DNA of 64,000 bases from Leifsonia sp. ku-ls (GTDB lineage Bacteria; Actinomycetota; Actinomycetes; Actinomycetales; Microbacteriaceae), in assembly GCA_003367665.1 (NCBI GenBank), contig QKXI01000002.1, positions 186,001-250,000 on the forward strand. The letters are read 5' to 3'. The notes beneath the pieces are model-generated. The model did no database searches and had not been told where the DNA came from. It saw only the letters and a program-made list of their open reading frames with translations. Made by a program: the position numbers and the translations under genes. This document shows, in pieces, positions 9,773 to 18,578 of the stretch; the first letter of the stretch is position 1, and each line of letters starts with the position of its first letter.

Positions 9773-10362
9773 GTCGCGCTCGGCACCACCGTGAGCACGC
9801 GCTCGATGTACTCGAAGAAGGAGTTCATGAAGCCGCGCAGGAACTCCTCCGTGCCGGGGTCGGTGACCGTGCCGTCGTCCTCGATCAGGCCGGGGCGCAT
9901 CCAGATGTAGGCCTCCGGAGCGTTCATCTGCGGGGCCTGCAGGAAGCTCAGGATGCTGCGCAGGTGCTGCTGCCCGACGGCCGTGCCGATCTGACCGGGC
10001 GAGGCGCCGATGACCGCCGTCGCCTTGCGGGCGATGACGTTCTCGCCGTACGGACGGCTCGCCCAGTCGATGGCGTTCTTGAGCGCGCCGGGGATGGACC
10101 GGTTGTACTCGGGCGTCACGAACAGCAGGGCGTCCTGTGCCGCGATGGTCGCCTTGAACTCCCGCGCCACCGCCGGGTAGTCGCCGTCGAGGTCGCGGTT
10201 GTAGAGGGGGAGCTCGCCGATCGCGATCTCGGTGAACACCAGGTCGGACGGCGCGAGCCGCAGGAGCGCCTTCGACAGGGTGCGGTTGACGGAGTGGGTG
10301 GAGAGGCTGCCCACGAAGTAGCCCACCTTATAGGGAGGCTGGAGCTCGTTGATCGTCGCCAT
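9769..10362 (-). CDS. NADPH-dependent FMN reductase / NAD(P)H oxidoreductase
   Basis: 197-residue flavodoxin-like protein. The phosphate-binding loop GSLSTHSVNR (residues 18-27) and the flavin-contacting TPEYNRSIPGALKNAIDW (83-100) are diagnostic for the NADPH-dependent FMN reductase family (chromate/azo/quinone reductases such as YieF). Likely a cytoplasmic two-electron reductase protecting against quinones or similar oxidants. ATG 10362 is preceded by CAGCAT with a 6-base spacer. The next gene overlaps its stop by four bases, so the two form a coupled pair. Confidence 0.9.
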   Translation of the reverse strand: MATINELQPPYKVGYFVGSLSTHSVNRTLSKALLRLAPSDLVFTEIAIGELPLYNRDLDGDYPAVAREFKATIAAQDALLFVTPEYNRSIPGALKNAIDWASRPYGENVIARKATAVIGASPGQIGTAVGQQHLRSILSFLQAPQMNAPEAYIWMRPGLIEDDGTVTDPGTEEFLRGFMNSFFEYIERVLTVVPSAT

Positions 10363-10508
10363 GACGCCATGCTGCCCCCGCTGCGCGGCCGAGTGAAGCC
10401 CCTTACCCGCCGGACGCCGGGCAGGAATAGGGCATTCGTCCGATGCTGCCCCGGTGCCTTAGCGAGAAGGCTGAGGTCATCGGAAGAACGGATGAGGGGA
10501 ACAGGACG

Positions 10509-10805
10509 ATGCTGATCGACGAGTTCGTGGAACTGCGGGTGCGTGCCGGCGAGACGGAGCGGACGACGCAGGAGCAGGAGCACGTGCGCCGCGCGGGCGA
10601 ACGTGGACGCTGGCTGCGGTCGCTCGGGGAGCGGCGGCCGGCGCGGGCCGGCCGCGGCGGGACGGCGGCGGTCGGGGCCGATGCGGTCGGGGCGGCTGCG
10701 GGCGCGCCTGCGGGTCCCTCCGCGCCGGCCGGAGCGTCGGTCGCGGCCGACCCCTCCCCGGTCGTCGCGGAGCCCGAGCGCGAGCTCGCGCACGCCGCCC
10801 GGTGA
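10509..10805 (+). CDS. small hypothetical protein, 98 residues
   Basis: The N-terminal half is charged and helical (LIDEFVELRVRAGETERTTQEQEHVRRAGERGRWLRSLG), the C-terminal half is Ala/Pro-rich and likely disordered. A purine-rich GAGGGGAACAGG precedes ATG 10509. No known family is recognised. It ends 86 bp before the large LuxR-type regulator on the same strand. Low complexity in a GC-rich genome means it could be a chance frame, so confidence is moderate. Confidence 0.5.
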   Translation: MLIDEFVELRVRAGETERTTQEQEHVRRAGERGRWLRSLGERRPARAGRGGTAAVGADAVGAAAGAPAGPSAPAGASVAADPSPVVAEPERELAHAAR

Positions 10806-10891
10806 GGGCCGCCGACGTCGTGCCGTCTGCTGTCCGCGAAGCCGCCGGGGAAGGCGCCCCGGATGTCGGTGGTCGGTGGCACGATGAAGGC

Positions 10892-13800
10892 ATGCGAGCA
10901 CCGGCGTCGAGCACCACGCTGGTCGGGCGGGAGTCCGACCTGGCGGCGCTGCGCGACGAGTTCGCGGCGGCCGCGCGGGGCGAGCTGCGGGCGGTCGTGA
11001 TCGGGGGCGAGGCGGGCATCGGCAAGTCGCGCCTGCTCGACGAGTTCCTGTGCGAGCAGGAGCAAGCGGCGACCGTGCTGCTCGGCCGCTGCGTCGACCT
11101 GGGCGACGACGGCGCGCCGTACGCGCCGTTCGCCGCGGTGCTGCGCCGGCTCATCCAGACGGTCGGCCTGGAGCGCGTGCTGGAGGCGGCCGGTCCGGGC
11201 GCCGGTGTGCTGTCCGCCCTGCTGCCGGAGCTCGCGGACGACTCCACGGTTCCGCCCCGCACGGGCGCCGAGCGGCTGTACGAGCTGGTCACGGTGCTGC
11301 TCGAGCGGGTGTCGGCGGAGCATCCGGTCGTGCTCGCCATCGAAGACCTGCACTGGGCCGATCGCTCCACGCTCGAGCTGCTGCGGTTCATCGTGCGCAT
11401 GGCCGAGAACGCTCGCCTGCTCGTGCTGCTGACCTACCGCAGCGACGAGGTGCCGCGCGGCCACGTGCTGCGCTCGTGGCTGCCCGAGCTGGAGCGCACC
11501 CGGCGGGTCACCCGCTGGGAGCTGGCGCGGCTGGGCGACGAGCAGGTGGCCGAGCTGATCGCGGAGCTGCTCGGCCGGGTGCCCGACGACGGCTCGCTGG
11601 AGCGGGTCACCGAGCTGAGCGAGGGCGTCCCGTTCTTCGTGGAGGAGCTGGTCGGCATCGACGGCCTGCGGTCGGGCGACGACCTCCCGGAGACGCTGCG
11701 CGAGCTCGTGCTCGCCCGCTACGAACGGCTGAGCGATCCGGCGCAGCGGCTGCTGCGGGTGGTGGCGGCCGGCGGGGTGTGCGTGACCCACGAGCTGCTC
11801 GCCGCGGTGTTCGACGGCACACCGGACGAGCTCGACGCCGCGGCCCGCGAGGCCGTGACCGCCAACCTGCTCGCGGCCGACTCCACCGAGTACCTGTTCC
11901 GGCACGCCCTCGTGCGTGAGGCCATCCACGCCGACCTGCTGCCGGGGGAGCGGACGCGCTTCCACGCGCGCTACGCCGAGGCGCTCGAGGTGAGCCCGCA
12001 ACGCTCGGCGGTGCAGCTCTCGGCGCACTGGCTGGCCGCGCACGACGTCCGGCGCGCGTTCCTGGCGTCGCTGGAGGCGATGGGCGAGGCCAAGCGCTCC
12101 TACGCCTACGCGACGGTCGCCGCCATGGGCGACCGCGTGCTCGAGCTGTGGGACAGCGTTCCCGACGCCGAGACGCTCAGCGGCAGCGACCGCGTGGCGG
12201 TGCTGGCGCAGACCGCGTCCGCGCTGCGCAACGCCGGCAACAACGAGCGCGCGCTCGCGCTGGTCGAGGCCGCGCTGGCCGAGGCCGACGAGCTGTCGCC
12301 GTCGCGCCGGGCGCGGCTTCTGCGCGACAAGGGCCAGTACCTGACCAACCTCAACCGGCCGGGCGGCGCACAGCTCCTGGAGCAGGCCCTCGCGATCGTG
12401 CCACCGGGCGCCGTGCCGCCCGGCGACGCGCTGCGCCCCAGCCTGATGACCGAGCTCGCGGCGGAGCGCATGCTCGCCGGGCGCTTCGACGCCGCCATCG
12501 AGATGGCTCGCGGCGCCATCGCCGAGGCGCAGGAGGCGCCGGCCCGGATGCGCTCGGTCGCCCACAACATCCTCGCCGCCTCCCTGGTGGAGTCGGGTCG
12601 GATCGACGAGGGGTTCGCCGAGTTCGAGATCGCCGGCGCGCTTGCCTCCGGGGACGCCGGCGCGACCCTGCGCTACCTGGTCAACGCGTCCGACGCGCTC
12701 AACTCCGTCGGCCGCTACGCCGAGGCCGTGCGGCTGGCCGAGGAGGGCGTGGCCCGGGCCAGAGAGCGCGGCGTGGAGCGCACCTCGGGCATCTGGCTCG
12801 CGGCCAACACGGCCGAGCCGCTGATCGCCCTCGGCCGGTACGAGCACGCGGCCGCCATGCTGCGCACCGCCCTCGGCTTCGACGACCGCGCGGGCGTGAC
12901 GGCGCAGCTGCAGCGCGTGCGCCTTTGGGTCTGGCACGGCGAACCGAAACGCGCCGACGATCTACTCCGCCGCCTCCGGACGCCGCTGCGCGCGCTCGCC
13001 GAGCTGGAGCAACAGACTCGGCTGGCCGTCGCCCGGGCCTCCGGCGAGGTGGCGATCGCGCTGCGCGACTTCGACCGTGCCTGGGCGGAGACACGCGGCA
13101 TCGGCGCCCCGCCGTTCCGCTCGCTGCCCGGATACGACCTCCCGGTCCTGGCGCTCGCTGCGCGCGCACTGGCCGAACTGGCGGGAAGCGCGGATCCGGG
13201 CCACGCGCTCGGTGTGCTGGCGGCGGGGACGGGCGCGGGTGACGCGATCGCCGACACTCCGACTCGCGCCGGCGCCTCCGCTGCCGCCCTGGCCGCCGTC
13301 GTCGGCGCCGAGGCGGATCGCCTGGAGGCGGTGCTCGACGCCCTCCGCAGCTGGCCGACCGCGGCCGCGTGGGCGCCGCTGATCGAGGCCGAGCTCGCCA
13401 CGGCGCGCGCGAGCGTCTCGGCCACCGCCGACCGGGCGGAGCGCTACGCCACCGCCACGTCCGCGTGGCGGGCGGCCGCCGCGGCCGGCGAGCATCCGCT
13501 CGCGCCCGCGCAGCTGCTGCCGTACGCCCTCCTGCGGGCCGCGCGGGTCGCGCAGCTGGCCGGCGACCGCACCGGCGCGGACCGGCTCGTCATGCAGGGC
13601 CGCGAGCTCGCGGAGGCGGGCGGCGTGACCATGCTCGTGACGGCCGCCGACGCCCTCGGCGCCCAGCCGCCGGCGCGCGCGGCAGCCGCGGCCAGCGCCC
13701 AGGGCCAGCCGCTGACGGAGCGCGAGGAGCAGGTGCTCGCCCTGATCGAGCAGGGACTCAGCAACAAGCAGATCGGCGAACGGCTGTACATCAGCGCGAA

Positions 13801-13894
13801 GACCGCGAGCGTGCACGTCTCGAGCATCCTGCGCAAGACGGGCGCGTCGAGCCGCACCGAGGCGGTGTACCTGGCCTCGCGTCCGCTGACGTAG
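10892..13894 (+). CDS. LuxR-family transcriptional regulator with AAA ATPase domain (LAL/MalT-like)
   Basis: 1000 residues, typical of large ATP-binding LuxR regulators. The N-terminal ATPase has Walker A GGEAGIGKS (38-46) and Walker B VVLAIEDLHWAD (about 147-158). A long helical middle resembles TPR-like sensor repeats. The C-terminus is a LuxR helix-turn-helix: LTEREEQVLALIEQGLSNKQIGERL followed by YISAKTASVHVSSILRK. Such proteins integrate a ligand signal with ATP hydrolysis to activate nearby or distant promoters. ATG 10892 follows CACGAT at 6 bases. It ends 6 bp before the convergent zinc-finger gene. The regulated genes and ligand cannot be told from the sequence. Confidence 0.9.
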   Translation: MRAPASSTTLVGRESDLAALRDEFAAAARGELRAVVIGGEAGIGKSRLLDEFLCEQEQAATVLLGRCVDLGDDGAPYAPFAAVLRRLIQTVGLERVLEAAGPGAGVLSALLPELADDSTVPPRTGAERLYELVTVLLERVSAEHPVVLAIEDLHWADRSTLELLRFIVRMAENARLLVLLTYRSDEVPRGHVLRSWLPELERTRRVTRWELARLGDEQVAELIAELLGRVPDDGSLERVTELSEGVPFFVEELVGIDGLRSGDDLPETLRELVLARYERLSDPAQRLLRVVAAGGVCVTHELLAAVFDGTPDELDAAAREAVTANLLAADSTEYLFRHALVREAIHADLLPGERTRFHARYAEALEVSPQRSAVQLSAHWLAAHDVRRAFLASLEAMGEAKRSYAYATVAAMGDRVLELWDSVPDAETLSGSDRVAVLAQTASALRNAGNNERALALVEAALAEADELSPSRRARLLRDKGQYLTNLNRPGGAQLLEQALAIVPPGAVPPGDALRPSLMTELAAERMLAGRFDAAIEMARGAIAEAQEAPARMRSVAHNILAASLVESGRIDEGFAEFEIAGALASGDAGATLRYLVNASDALNSVGRYAEAVRLAEEGVARARERGVERTSGIWLAANTAEPLIALGRYEHAAAMLRTALGFDDRAGVTAQLQRVRLWVWHGEPKRADDLLRRLRTPLRALAELEQQTRLAVARASGEVAIALRDFDRAWAETRGIGAPPFRSLPGYDLPVLALAARALAELAGSADPGHALGVLAAGTGAGDAIADTPTRAGASAAALAAVVGAEADRLEAVLDALRSWPTAAAWAPLIEAELATARASVSATADRAERYATATSAWRAAAAAGEHPLAPAQLLPYALLRAARVAQLAGDRTGADRLVMQGRELAEAGGVTMLVTAADALGAQPPARAAAAASAQGQPLTEREEQVLALIEQGLSNKQIGERLYISAKTASVHVSSILRKTGASSRTEAVYLASRPLT

Positions 13895-13900
13895 GCCGGA

Positions 13901-14299
13901 TCACCCTTCGACCGCGACCGCGCAGCGGATGCAGAGCTCGGCCGTCGGCCGCGCGCGCAGCCGGTCGACCCCGATCGGTTCGCCGCAGCGGGCGCACACG
14001 CCGTAGGTGCCGAGGCGCATTCGCTCGAGGGCGGCGTCCACCGCCACGATGTCGTGCGCCGCGTCCGAGCGGAGCGCCTGCAGGCGGCTCCACTCCGACG
14101 ACAGGGTCGGCCCCTCCGGGTCGTGCTCGTCGTCGGCGGTCGACTCCGACCGCGACGACAGGAGCACGCCGAGCGACTCCGCCATGCGCTGCGCCTCGGC
14201 GACGTCCGTCGAGCGGCGCTCCCGCAGGAGCGCGGCGAGCTCCTCCCGCTCCTCCTCGTCGAGGACGTCGCCGTCCGCCGACCGCACCGCGTCGTCCAT
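13901..14299 (-). CDS. DksA/TraR-type C4 zinc finger protein
   Basis: 132 residues. A helical coiled-coil-like N-terminus (DEEEREELAALLRERR and later SSEWSRLQALRSDAAHDIVAVDAALERM) precedes a C4 zinc finger with Cys102, Cys105, Cys123 and Cys126 (CARCGEPIGVDRLRARPTAE followed by LCIRC). This is the layout of the DksA/TraR family that reaches into the RNA polymerase secondary channel. AGGAGG 6 bases before ATG 14299 is a clear ribosome-binding site and decides this start over the GTG at 14314. Confidence 0.9.
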   Translation of the reverse strand: MDDAVRSADGDVLDEEEREELAALLRERRSTDVAEAQRMAESLGVLLSSRSESTADDEHDPEGPTLSSEWSRLQALRSDAAHDIVAVDAALERMRLGTYGVCARCGEPIGVDRLRARPTAELCIRCAVAVEG

Positions 14300-14399
14300 T
14301 CGCACCTCCTGCACCAGAGCACCCCTTCCGTTCCCCCGAACGTGCCTCTGACCGAGTCAGGGTACGCCTCGTCGTGCGCGTCCGCCGATCCGACGCGCG

Positions 14400-14405
14400 T
14401 AGGCT
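14400..14405 (+). promoter_or_regulatory. -10 hexamer TAGGCT, leaderless start at 14412
   Basis: TAGGCT is separated by 6 bases from GTG 14412. Confidence 0.5.
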
Positions 14406-14411
14406 CAGCGG

Positions 14412-14702
14412 GTGCCCTCCTTCCGCGTCACCGTCGCCGTCGGCCGCCTCCAGCCCGGCGTCGACCCGAAAACGGTCGAACCGCGGGCGGCGGCCACGGC
14501 GCGCGAGCTGGCCGTCGTGGAGGCGACGAGCGTCGATGTCGTCTCCGGCGAGGCGCGCATCACCGTGCGCTTCACCGAGGACAATGCCCGCACCGCGCTC
14601 CGTGTCGCCGAGCACACCGTCGCCCGGCTGCGCAACCTCGCGGAGGTCGGCCCGTGGCGCCTCACCGAGCGGGTGGGCGGCCGCTGGTACCGCCGCGCCT
14701 GA
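14412..14702 (+). CDS. hypothetical protein, 96 residues
   Basis: A small alpha/beta protein: strand-rich start (SFRVTVAVGRLQPGVDP), a helix with acidic ends (ARELAVVEATSVDVV), a second strand (EARITVRFTEDN) and a C-terminal helix (ALRVAEHTVARLRNLAEVG). No family is recognised. The GTG start is placed by the leaderless -10 hexamer. It is divergent from the zinc-finger gene and convergent with glutathione peroxidase. Confidence 0.65.
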   Translation: MPSFRVTVAVGRLQPGVDPKTVEPRAAATARELAVVEATSVDVVSGEARITVRFTEDNARTALRVAEHTVARLRNLAEVGPWRLTERVGGRWYRRA

Positions 14703-14720
14703 CCTGCCTCGCGGCCCCCG

Positions 14721-15209
14721 TCAGGCCGCCGCCGGCAGCGCGTCCTCGATCAGCGCGACGATCGCCGGGTCGTCCGGCTCGGTCTGCGGGCGGAAGCGGT
14801 GCACCGCGCCGTCGGGGGTGATCACGAACTTCTCGAAGTTCCACTTCACGCGGCCGGCCTTGCCGTCGGCGTCGGGAGCCTTCGTCAGCTCCTGGTACAG
14901 CGGGTGGGCGTTGCGACCGTTCACGCGCACCTTCTCGGCCATCGGGAAGGTGACGCCCCAGGTGGTCGAGCAGTACTCCTTGATCGCGTCGGTCGAGCTC
15001 AGCTCCTGCAGGAACTGGTTGCTCGGGAAGCCGACGACGGTGAAGCCGCGGTCGCCGTAGGTCTCCTGGAGCCGTTCGAGCTTCTCGTACTGCGGGGCGA
15101 GCCCGCAGCGGGAGGCGACGTTGACGACGAGGATGACCTTGCCCGCGAAGGCGTTCAGCGAGGTCTCGTCGCCGTCGATGGTGTGGAAGGGGATGTCCAT
15201 CACGGTCAT
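14721..15209 (-). CDS. glutathione peroxidase family protein
   Basis: 162-residue thiol peroxidase. The peroxidatic Cys35 lies in NVASRCGL; Trp123 and Asn124 of the catalytic tetrad are in VKWNFEKFVI. The FPSNQF motif is present, but the usual GGQEPG that follows is FLQELSS here, so Gln68 may take the catalytic glutamine role in a changed loop. Actinobacteria of this type lack glutathione, so a thioredoxin- or mycothiol-linked donor is more likely (inference). ATG 15209 is 6 bases after TACGCT. Confidence 0.9.
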   Translation of the reverse strand: MTVMDIPFHTIDGDETSLNAFAGKVILVVNVASRCGLAPQYEKLERLQETYGDRGFTVVGFPSNQFLQELSSTDAIKEYCSTTWGVTFPMAEKVRVNGRNAHPLYQELTKAPDADGKAGRVKWNFEKFVITPDGAVHRFRPQTEPDDPAIVALIEDALPAAA

Positions 15210-15215
15210 GTCCGC

Positions 15216-15221
15216 AGCGTA
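15216..15221 (-). promoter_or_regulatory. -10 hexamer TACGCT, leaderless start at 15209
   Basis: On the minus strand TACGCT precedes the glutathione peroxidase ATG by 6 bases. Confidence 0.5.
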
Positions 15222-15264
15222 ACGCCGCCGGCTTCGAACCGGCTCGGAATGCGGGGGCCGCCGC

Positions 15265-16161
15265 TCAGGCCGCCGACGCGAGGGGCGCCGCCGGGTCGGC
15301 CGTCCACTCGCCGAGGGAGCCGTCGTAGAGCAGCACGTCGTCGCGGCCGAGCAGCGTGAGCGCGAGCGCGTCGGCCGCGGCCGCGATGCCGGCGCCGCAG
15401 TAGACGACGATCGGGCCGGGCGCGGCGAGCACGTCGGCGAGCGCCTCCCGCAGCTGCGGGACGGGCAGGAAGGCGTTCGTCTCCCGGTCGAGCAGGCGCG
15501 CCACCGGGGCGCTCGTGCTGCCCGGGATGTGCCGCGCGGCGAAGTCGCGGGCCGGCGTCCCGCAGACCAGAGCGCCGGCGCGGGCGCCCTCGACGATCGC
15601 GGCGACCTCCTCCGTCCCGACCCAGAACCCCGGCCGCTCCGCAACGGGCAGGGGCGACGTCGCGGGCCGCGCCTGTGCGTCGCCCGACTCCACCGGCCGG
15701 CCCTCCGCCGTCCACTTCGTCAGACCGCCGTCGAGCACCGCGACGCGCTCGTGACCGAACGCGCGGAACAGGTACCAGAGCCGGGAGGCCCACTGGCCCA
15801 GCGCGCTGTCGTAGACGACCACGGTGGACTCCGCGCCGACCCCGACGGCCGCGGCGGCGCGCGCGAACGCGTCGGCGGCGGGCCGCGTGAACGCGAACGG
15901 CGCGTCGCCGTCGCTGAACTCCGCGACCAGGTCGGCGAAGGCGGAGCCGGGGATGCGGCCGTCGGCGAACGCCGGCCGGGCGCTGACGTACCCGGGGCGG
16001 CCCTCCGCGTCCCGCGATGGGATGACGGTGGCGTCGAGCACCACGAGGCCCTCGGCGCCGAGGTGGTCGGCGAGCCACTGGGTGGACACCAGCGGGCCGT
16101 CGAGCGCGGAGGCCAGCGCTGAGGCGGCGGGCTGGGCGGGGAGGGAGCGGGTTTCGGTCAC
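15265..16161 (-). CDS. sulfurtransferase (two rhodanese domains)
   Basis: 298 residues in two rhodanese modules, as in thiosulfate and 3-mercaptopyruvate sulfurtransferases. The inactive N-terminal module has VVLDATVIPSRDAEG and YDSALGQWASRLWYLFRAFG. The C-terminal module carries the active Cys255 in VVYCGAGIAA. The loop CGAGIAA resembles the CGSGVTA loop of mercaptopyruvate-type enzymes more than the CRKGVT loop of thiosulfate-type ones, but lacks the Ser/Thr positions. Cytoplasmic, cysteine or sulfide metabolism. GTG 16161 follows TAGCGT by 6 bases. Confidence 0.88.
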   Translation of the reverse strand: MTETRSLPAQPAASALASALDGPLVSTQWLADHLGAEGLVVLDATVIPSRDAEGRPGYVSARPAFADGRIPGSAFADLVAEFSDGDAPFAFTRPAADAFARAAAAVGVGAESTVVVYDSALGQWASRLWYLFRAFGHERVAVLDGGLTKWTAEGRPVESGDAQARPATSPLPVAERPGFWVGTEEVAAIVEGARAGALVCGTPARDFAARHIPGSTSAPVARLLDRETNAFLPVPQLREALADVLAAPGPIVVYCGAGIAAAADALALTLLGRDDVLLYDGSLGEWTADPAAPLASAA

Positions 16162-16167
16162 CCGATC

Positions 16168-16173
16168 ACGCTA
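16168..16173 (-). promoter_or_regulatory. -10 hexamer TAGCGT, leaderless start at 16161
   Basis: On the minus strand TAGCGT precedes the sulfurtransferase GTG by 6 bases. Confidence 0.5.
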
Positions 16174-16227
16174 GCCAGGACCACCGACGTCCGAAATGCA
16201 CCGCGCAACGCGTCGTAACGCGGCGCG

Positions 16228-17613
16228 TCAGCACTCGATCACGTTGACGGCCAGGCCGCCCTCGCTGGTCTCCTTGTACTTGGTGGACATGTCCAGCCCG
16301 GTCTGCCGCATCGTCTCGATCACCGTGTCCAGCGAGACCAGGTGCGAGCCGTCCCCGTGCAGCGCCAGCCGGGCCGCGGAGACGGCGGTCGAGGACGCGA
16401 TGGCGTTCCGCTCGATGCAGGGGATCTGCACCAGGCCGCCGACCGGGTCGCAGGTGAGGCCGAGGTGGTGCTCCATCGCGATCTCGGCCGCGTTCTCCAC
16501 CTGCTTGGGGGTTCCGCCGAGCACCGCGCACAGGGCGCCGGCGGCCATCGCGCAGGCCGACCCGACCTCGGCCTGGCAGCCGCCCTCCGCGCCCGAGATC
16601 GAGGCGTTCGCCTTGAACAGCGAGCCGATGGCGGTCGCGGTGAGCAGGTACTGCCGGATGCCCTCCTGCGACGCGCCGGGCACGAACCGGAGGTAGTAGT
16701 GCGCGACGGCGGGGACGATGCCGGCCGCGCCGTTCGTCGGCGCGGTGACGACGCGGCCGCCGGAGGCGTTCTCCTCGTTCACCGCAAGCGCGAACGCGTG
16801 CAGCCACTCCAGGGCGGTGGCGCGGCCCGGGTCGTCCTGCACCGACTCCAGGTGCTCGCGCATCCTGGCCGCCCGGCGCCACACGCCGAGGCCGCCGGGG
16901 AGCGTCCCCTCGCCCGAGAGCCCCCGGGCGACGCACTCGGCCATCGCCTCCCAGATCAGGTCCAGCCGCTCGCGCGTCGCCTCCTCGCCGTGCAGCGCCA
17001 CCTCGTTGCGGCGGGCGACCTCGCAGATCGGGATGCCGTCCCGCTCGCAGATCGCCAGCAGCTCGGCGGCGCTGGAGAAGGGCAGCGGGTGGGCGTTTCG
17101 CGCCGCGAGGGCGGCCTCCTCGCCGTCGCGGCGGATGAACCCGCCGCCGATCGAGTAGTAGGTCTCCTCCCGCAGCGGGAGCGCGGACCGCTCGCCCGCC
17201 TCGTCCCGGCCCCAGGCCCGCAGCGTGAGGGCGTTCGGGTGTCCGGGCAGCCGGGTGCGCGGCTCGAACGCGATGTCGTCCTTGTCGATCGGGATGCGTC
17301 GCCGGCCGGCCAGCAGCAGCGTCGCACCCGGTTCGAGGGCCGACCAGGCGCCGCGCACGTCCTCCGGGCGGCAGGTCTCCGGCTGGAGGCCGCGGAGTCC
17401 GGCGATCACGGCGTCGGGCGTGCCGTGGCCGATGCCGGTGGAGCCGAGGGAGCCGTACAGCGTGCAGGTGACCTCGTCGACCCGGTCGAGCATCCCGTCG
17501 TCGTCGAGCCCGGCAGCGAACGCGGCCGCCGCGCGGAGGGGGCCGACGGTGTGCGAACTCGAGGGGCCGATGCCGATCGAGAACAGGTCGAAGGCCGAGA
17601 CGTACGCTGTCAC
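16228..17613 (-). CDS. sdaA: L-serine ammonia-lyase, iron-sulfur type, single chain
   Basis: 461 residues; converts L-serine to pyruvate and ammonia with a [4Fe-4S] cluster. The beta-domain signature IGPSSSHTVGP is at residues 15-25. The catalytic alpha domain contains TAPTNGAAGIVPAV, EGGCQAEVGSACAMAAGAL and LTCDPVGGLVQIPCIERN, whose cysteines are the cluster ligands in this family. Fusion of both domains in one chain is the usual arrangement outside Bacillus. GTG 17613 is placed by TACACT 6 bases upstream; the GGAGAG between them is unlikely to act as a ribosome-binding site at that distance. Confidence 0.95.
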   Translation of the reverse strand: MTAYVSAFDLFSIGIGPSSSHTVGPLRAAAAFAAGLDDDGMLDRVDEVTCTLYGSLGSTGIGHGTPDAVIAGLRGLQPETCRPEDVRGAWSALEPGATLLLAGRRRIPIDKDDIAFEPRTRLPGHPNALTLRAWGRDEAGERSALPLREETYYSIGGGFIRRDGEEAALAARNAHPLPFSSAAELLAICERDGIPICEVARRNEVALHGEEATRERLDLIWEAMAECVARGLSGEGTLPGGLGVWRRAARMREHLESVQDDPGRATALEWLHAFALAVNEENASGGRVVTAPTNGAAGIVPAVAHYYLRFVPGASQEGIRQYLLTATAIGSLFKANASISGAEGGCQAEVGSACAMAAGALCAVLGGTPKQVENAAEIAMEHHLGLTCDPVGGLVQIPCIERNAIASSTAVSAARLALHGDGSHLVSLDTVIETMRQTGLDMSTKYKETSEGGLAVNVIEC

Positions 17614-17619
17614 CTCTCC

Positions 17620-17625
17620 AGTGTA
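17620..17625 (-). promoter_or_regulatory. -10 hexamer TACACT, leaderless start at 17613
   Basis: On the minus strand TACACT precedes the sdaA GTG by 6 bases. Confidence 0.5.
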
Positions 17626-17699
17626 AGGCGGCCTGGTTGCGGGAATTCCGCGTTTGGGTGCGCATTCGTGCACAGATCGTGCGTGGGCGAACGCCAGAG

Positions 17700-17734
17700 C
17701 GGCCGCCGCGCCCCTCCGCAGGGTGCGACGGCCG
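17700..17734 (-). terminator. hairpin terminator after the ABC exporter operon
   Basis: CGGCCGCCGCGCCC (17700-17713) pairs with GGGTGCGACGGCCG (17721-17734) at 12 of 14 positions around a 7-base loop. It lies 26 bp past the permease stop and upstream of sdaA. Confidence 0.6.
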
Positions 17735-17759
17735 CCGTCTGATCGACCGGGCGCGCCGG

Positions 17760-18578
17760 TCAGGCCTTGCGCATGTACGCCCGGACCGTGAGCGGGGCGA
17801 ACACCGCCACGATGACCGCGGCGCCGAGCAGCGCCCACCAGCCGTCGGAGCCGAAGGTGCCGTTGTTGGCGAGGTCGCGCACCGCCGTCACCAGGTGCGA
17901 GACCGGGTTGACGTTCACGAACGCCTGCAGCCAGTCCGGCATGGTGTCAACCGGCACGAACGCGTTCGAGAAGAACGTCAGCGGGAACAGGACCAGGAAG
18001 GAGATGCCCTGCACCGAGCCGGCGGTGCGGGCGACGACGCCGAAGAAGGCGAAGATCCAGCTGATCGCCCACGCCGACACGATGACGAGGAGGCCGGCGA
18101 GCACGACGAAGCCGAAGCCGGCCGCGGGCCGGTAGCCCATGAAGAACCCGGTCACGAACGTGATCGTCGTGGCGATCGCGTACCGGAGCGTGTCGGCCAG
18201 CAGGGCGCCGGAGAGGGGCGCGATGCGGGCGATCGGCATCGACTTGAACCGGTCGAACACGCCCTTGTCCATGTCCTCGCGCAGCTGGACGCCCGTCACG
18301 ACCGAGGTGGTGATCACCGTCTGCACCAGGATGCCGGGGATCAGCGCCGGCAGGTAGCTCTGGACGTTGCCGGCGATCGCGCCGCCGAACAGCAGAGCGA
18401 ACATCAGGGTGAAGATGACAGGCTGGAGGGTCACATCCATCAGCTGCTCCGGCGTCCGGCGCACCTTCAGCAGGCCGCGGTGCGCCATGGTGATGGTGTT
18501 CGCCAGGGTCTGGCGGAGGCTGACGTGGTTCTTCAGCTGCCGCTCCGACGGCGGCGTGATGGTGGCGATGGCGCTCAT
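17760..18578 (-). CDS. ABC-2 type permease, DrrB-like
   Basis: 272 residues with six hydrophobic segments, for example VTLQPVIFTLMFALLFGGAI (~50-70), LIPGILVQTVITTSVVTG (~79-96), IATTITFVTGFFMGY, GFVVLAGLLVIVSAWAISWIF, GISFLVLFPLTFFSNAFV and a last one near the C-terminus. This is the fold of DrrB-type exporters of drugs or lipids. The stretch MDKGVFDRFKSMPIAR is the conserved cytoplasmic coupling loop seen in DrrB relatives. Its ATG overlaps the stop of the ATPase gene by four bases (ATGA). Substrate unknown. Confidence 0.92.
   Translation of the reverse strand: MSAIATITPPSERQLKNHVSLRQTLANTITMAHRGLLKVRRTPEQLMDVTLQPVIFTLMFALLFGGAIAGNVQSYLPALIPGILVQTVITTSVVTGVQLREDMDKGVFDRFKSMPIARIAPLSGALLADTLRYAIATTITFVTGFFMGYRPAAGFGFVVLAGLLVIVSAWAISWIFAFFGVVARTAGSVQGISFLVLFPLTFFSNAFVPVDTMPDWLQAFVNVNPVSHLVTAVRDLANNGTFGSDGWWALLGAAVIVAVFAPLTVRAYMRKA

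Noticed and set aside
10802-10891. N-terminal extension of the LuxR-type regulator from GTG 10802
   Set aside because: The extra 30 residues overlap the end of the small upstream gene and do not resemble the family; ATG 10892 fits the ATPase domain start and the CACGAT spacing.
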